In this document: piece by piece, positions 60,958 to 64,000 of the stretch
Position numbering within the stretch: the stretch's first letter is position 1
How the letters are laid out: each line of letters opens with the position of its first letter
NCBI RefSeq assembly: GCF_900580675.1
Contig: NZ_UTBG01000186.1
Location: forward strand, 248,001 to 312,000
Origin: Pseudomonas viridiflava
GTDB lineage: Bacteria > Pseudomonadota > Gammaproteobacteria > Pseudomonadales > Pseudomonadaceae
Reading direction: 5' to 3'
Length of the DNA stretch: 64,000 bases
Notes under the pieces: generated by a model
Seen by the model: the letters and a program-made list of their open reading frames with translations, nothing else
What the model was told of the DNA's origin: nothing
Database searches by the model: none
Translations under genes and position numbers: made by a program

Positions 60958-62730
60958 ATGCCTGAATACAAAGCCCCCCTGCGCGACATGCGCTTTCTGA
61001 TCGACAACGTGTTTGATTTCCACGGCCACTACGCGGCCCTGGGCGCGACGGACGCGAGCCCGGACATGGTCAGCGCGATCCTCGAAGAAGGTGCGAAATT
61101 CTGCGAAAACGTACTCGCGCCGCTCAACCGCAGCGGTGACGAAGAAGGCTGCCATTTCGACAATGGCGTAGTGACTACGCCCAAGGGCTTCAAGGAAGCC
61201 TTCGCCCAGTACGTGGAAGGCGGCTGGCACGGCGTAGCGGCAGACCCGGCCTATGGCGGCCAGGGCCTGCCGCAGTCGCTGGGCCTGGTGCTCAGCGAGA
61301 TGATCGGCTCCAGCAACACCTCCTGGGGCATGTACCCGGGCCTGACCCACGGCGCGATGTCGGCGATCCACGCCCACGGCACCGACGAGCAAAAAACCAC
61401 ATTCCTCAACAAGCTCACCGCAGGCGAATGGACCGGCACCATGTGCCTGACCGAAGCCCACTGCGGCACCGACCTGGGCCTGATCAAGACCCGCGCCGTG
61501 CCCCAGGCGGATGGCAGCTATGCAGTCACCGGCAGCAAGATTTTCATCTCGGCCGGCGAGCACGACATGAGCGCCAATATCATCCACCTGGTGCTGGCCA
61601 AGCTGCCGGATGCGCCGGCGGGTACCAAAGGTATCTCGTTGTTTATCGTGCCCAAGTTCCACGCAGATTCGGGCGAGCGCAACGCGGTGCACTGCGGCTC
61701 CATCGAACACAAGATGGGCATCAAGGGCTCGGCCACCTGTGTGCTGAACTTCGACGGCGCCAAGGGCTTTCTGATTGGCGAGGCGAACAAAGGCCTCAAC
61801 TGCATGTTCACCATGATGAACCACGCACGCCTGGGCACTGGCATGCAGGGGCTGTGCAACGGCGAAGCGAGTTTCCAGGGCGCGATCAAATACGCCAACG
61901 ACCGTCTGCAAATGCGCTCGCTCACCGGCGCCAAGGCCCCGGAGAAAGCCGCCGACCCGATCATCGTGCACGCCGATGTACGCCGCATGCTGCTGACCAT
62001 GAAGGCCTTCAACGAAGGCAACCGTGCGCTGGCCTACTTCACCGCGCAATTGCTCGACACCGCGCATCTGGGTAGCGATGCTGGCCAGCGCCAGGAGGCC
62101 GAGGACCTGCTGGCGTTTCTCACGCCGATCTGCAAAGCCTTCATGACCGACACCGGGCTTGAGGTGACCAACCACGGCATGCAGATTTTCGGCGGCCATG
62201 GCTATATTCGCGAGTGGGGCATGGAGCAACTGGCCCGCGATGCGCGGATCGCGCCGATCTACGAAGGCACCAACGGCATTCAGGCCCTCGACCTGCTGGG
62301 GCGCAAAGTGCTGGGCAGCCAGGGCAAATTGCTGCGCGGGTTTACCAAAATCGTGCATAAGTTCTGCGCAGCGAATGCCGAGCATCCGCAGCTCAAGGCC
62401 CATGTGGCCCAGCTCAATCAACTGAACCAGGAATGGGGCGAGCTGACCACGAAGGTCGGCATGGCCGCCATGAAAAACCCGGACGAAGTGGGCGCCGCCG
62501 CCGTGGATTACCTGATGTACAGCGGTTACATCATCCTCGCCTACCTGTGGTTGCGCATGGCCATCGCGGCTGAAACTCACGACGACGCCGAGTTTGCAAA
62601 GGCCAAGCTGGCCACCTGCGACTTCTATTTCAAGCGCCTGCTCCCGCGTACGGCCACCCATCGCGCGGCGGTGGAAGCGGGCAGCGAATGCCTGATGAGT
62701 CTGCCTGCGGAGGCATTTGCGCTGGAGTGA
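60958..62730 (+). CDS. Acyl-CoA dehydrogenase, second paralogue
   Basis: The 590-residue protein has the same domain order as the first paralogue: [70 protein letters not shown] and [17 protein letters not shown] with the catalytic glutamate. In the P. aeruginosa order it corresponds to PA0507. The start at 60958 is the MPEYK position, with CCGGAGACA upstream. No PsrA site is seen before it. It is followed by the third paralogue after 119 bases. Confidence 0.9.
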   Translation: MPEYKAPLRDMRFLIDNVFDFHGHYAALGATDASPDMVSAILEEGAKFCENVLAPLNRSGDEEGCHFDNGVVTTPKGFKEAFAQYVEGGWHGVAADPAYGGQGLPQSLGLVLSEMIGSSNTSWGMYPGLTHGAMSAIHAHGTDEQKTTFLNKLTAGEWTGTMCLTEAHCGTDLGLIKTRAVPQADGSYAVTGSKIFISAGEHDMSANIIHLVLAKLPDAPAGTKGISLFIVPKFHADSGERNAVHCGSIEHKMGIKGSATCVLNFDGAKGFLIGEANKGLNCMFTMMNHARLGTGMQGLCNGEASFQGAIKYANDRLQMRSLTGAKAPEKAADPIIVHADVRRMLLTMKAFNEGNRALAYFTAQLLDTAHLGSDAGQRQEAEDLLAFLTPICKAFMTDTGLEVTNHGMQIFGGHGYIREWGMEQLARDARIAPIYEGTNGIQALDLLGRKVLGSQGKLLRGFTKIVHKFCAANAEHPQLKAHVAQLNQLNQEWGELTTKVGMAAMKNPDEVGAAAVDYLMYSGYIILAYLWLRMAIAAETHDDAEFAKAKLATCDFYFKRLLPRTATHRAAVEAGSECLMSLPAEAFALE

Positions 62731-62849
62731 CTTAAAAATACCAATCAGTCACAAGTGGACCCTATGTGTCTGAAAAGTTGTTCGGGTACACTCGGAGCCT
62801 GTAAAACCGATCCTACCGAATCACTTTTCACGTTCTCACGAGGTTTGCC

Positions 62850-64000
62850 ATGGCTGATTACAAAGCGCCGCTGCGTGATATGCGCTTCGTCCTCAACGAA
62901 GTCTTTGAGGTCGCCACCACTTGGGCCCAATTGCCGGCATTGGCAGACACCGTCGACGCCGAAACCGTTGAGGCAATCCTCGAAGAGGCCGGCAAGGTCA
63001 CCGCCAAATCCATCGCGCCGATCAGCCGCGGTGGCGATGAGCAGGGTTGCAGTTGGGCGGACACGGTCGTGACCACCCCGGACGGTTATCCACAGGCCTA
63101 CAAAACCTACGCTGAAGGCGGTTGGGTGGGGGTCGGCGGTGACCCGGCATTTGGCGGCATGGGCATGCCCAAGGCGGTGTCGGCGCAGGTTGAAGAGATG
63201 ATCAACTCGTCGAGCCTGGCCTTCGGCCTGTACCCGATGCTGACCTCCGGCGCCTGTGTGTCGATCAACACCCACGCCAGCGAAGCACTCAAGGCCACTT
63301 ACCTGCCGAAGATGTATTCCGGTGAGTGGGCCGGCTCCATGTGCCTGACCGAAGCGCACGCCGGGACCGACCTGGGGATTATCCGCACCAAGGCCGAGCC
63401 TCAGGCGGATGGGTCCTACACAATCAGCGGGACCAAAATCTTCATCACCGGCGGCGAACACGACCTCACCGAAAACATCATCCACCTGGTGCTGGCCAAA
63501 CTGCCGGATGCGCCGGCCGGTCCCAAGGGGATCTCGCTGTTCCTGGTGCCGAAATTCATGGTCAATAGCGACGGCAGCCTGGGCGCGCGCAACCTGGTGA
63601 GCTGTGGGTCGATCGAGCACAAGATGGGCATCCAGGCGTCCGCCACGTGCGTGATGAACTTCGACGCCGCCGTGGGTTACCTGGTGGGCGAGCCCAACCG
63701 TGGCCTGGCGGCGATGTTCACCATGATGAACTACGAGCGTCTGGGCGTGGGTATCCAGGGCCTGGCGTCCGGCGAGCGCTCGTACCAGAACGCAATTGAA
63801 TACGCGCGCGACCGCCTGCAAAGCCGTTCGCCGATGGGCGCCCAGGCCAAGGACAAAGTGGCCGACCCGATCATCGTCCACCCCGACGTGCGCCGTATGC
63901 TGCTGACCATGAAAGCGTCGAACGAAGGCGGCCGTGCGTTCTCCACCTACGTGGCGACGCAGTTGGATATCGCCAAGTTCAGCGAGGACCCGGCAGCCCG
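62850..64000 (+). CDS. Acyl-CoA dehydrogenase, third paralogue (cut by the window end)
   Basis: The open frame starts [21 protein letters not shown] and runs off the window with no stop; 383 codons are visible. It has MCLTEAHAGTDLGIIRTKA, KIFITGGEHDL and MNYERLGVGIQGLASGERSYQN. The second loop has HAGTDLG where the other two have HCGTDLG, and EHDLTEN where they have EHDM. By order it corresponds to PA0508, described as FadE2. The ATG follows a CACGAGGTTTGCC site. The 119 bases upstream hold its own leader and a probable promoter but no PsrA site. Confidence 0.9.
   Translation, partial: MADYKAPLRDMRFVLNEVFEVATTWAQLPALADTVDAETVEAILEEAGKVTAKSIAPISRGGDEQGCSWADTVVTTPDGYPQAYKTYAEGGWVGVGGDPAFGGMGMPKAVSAQVEEMINSSSLAFGLYPMLTSGACVSINTHASEALKATYLPKMYSGEWAGSMCLTEAHAGTDLGIIRTKAEPQADGSYTISGTKIFITGGEHDLTENIIHLVLAKLPDAPAGPKGISLFLVPKFMVNSDGSLGARNLVSCGSIEHKMGIQASATCVMNFDAAVGYLVGEPNRGLAAMFTMMNYERLGVGIQGLASGERSYQNAIEYARDRLQSRSPMGAQAKDKVADPIIVHPDVRRMLLTMKASNEGGRAFSTYVATQLDIAKFSEDPAA

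Overview
The window is chromosomal DNA of a Pseudomonas, most likely of the P. fluorescens group. The grounds are high-GC codon use, tightly packed operons, many REP/REPIN palindromes of the fluorescens type (about 14 loci), and gene orders known from pseudomonads. I see no phage, transposase, integrase, CRISPR array, tRNA or rRNA. Both ends cut a gene: the 3' part of an ATPase gene lies at the left edge and the 5' part of an acyl-CoA dehydrogenase gene at the right edge.

Region 1 (about 1.7-23.9 kb) is a nearly complete glycine betaine/choline catabolic island. GbcA-GbcB demethylate glycine betaine to dimethylglycine. DgcA-DgcB with a dedicated EtfA/EtfB pair demethylate dimethylglycine to sarcosine. 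SoxBDAG oxidise sarcosine to glycine and load the C1 unit on tetrahydrofolate. GlyA1 converts glycine to serine, PurU hydrolyses formyl-THF, and glutathione-independent FdhA removes formaldehyde. A threonine aldolase, a TraX-like membrane protein, a dipeptidase-like protein and a V4R-domain protein travel with them.

Region 2 (about 23.9-38 kb) holds an ECF sigma/anti-sigma pair with a truncated anti-sigma paralogue and a divergent DUF2780 gene; an acyltransferase; a RimB-type protease and the CreBC two-component system with CreD; a GST; a PepSY membrane protein with a tiny partner; and a FecI/FecR-type cell-surface signalling system with a FiuA-like hydroxamate siderophore receptor.

Region 3 (about 38-50 kb) holds a DnaQ-like exonuclease overlapping a cNMP/CBS/nucleotidyltransferase protein, a lone receiver protein, malate synthase G divergent from GcvR, RarD, SrkA, PhoX, a ModE-like regulator and ComF.

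Region 4 (50-64 kb) is the biotin operon bioB-bioFHCD followed by three paralogous 600-residue acyl-CoA dehydrogenases. The series is interrupted by an unrecognised 531-residue protein and a diguanylate cyclase.

The most interesting non-coding signal is a repeated element in two convergent intergenic regions (9.5-9.95 kb and 44.6-44.7 kb). It consists of a perfect DnaA box (TGTGGATAA), a hairpin starting 24 bases after the box start, and a TGATCA site. Two distant copies share identical spacing (24/20/25) and the stem shows compensatory and wobble changes. Other regulatory finds are a BirA-type operator inside the start of comF, a PsrA-type operator in front of the first acyl-CoA dehydrogenase, and matching GGAAC/GTC ECF promoters in front of the truncated anti-sigma gene and the DUF2780 gene.
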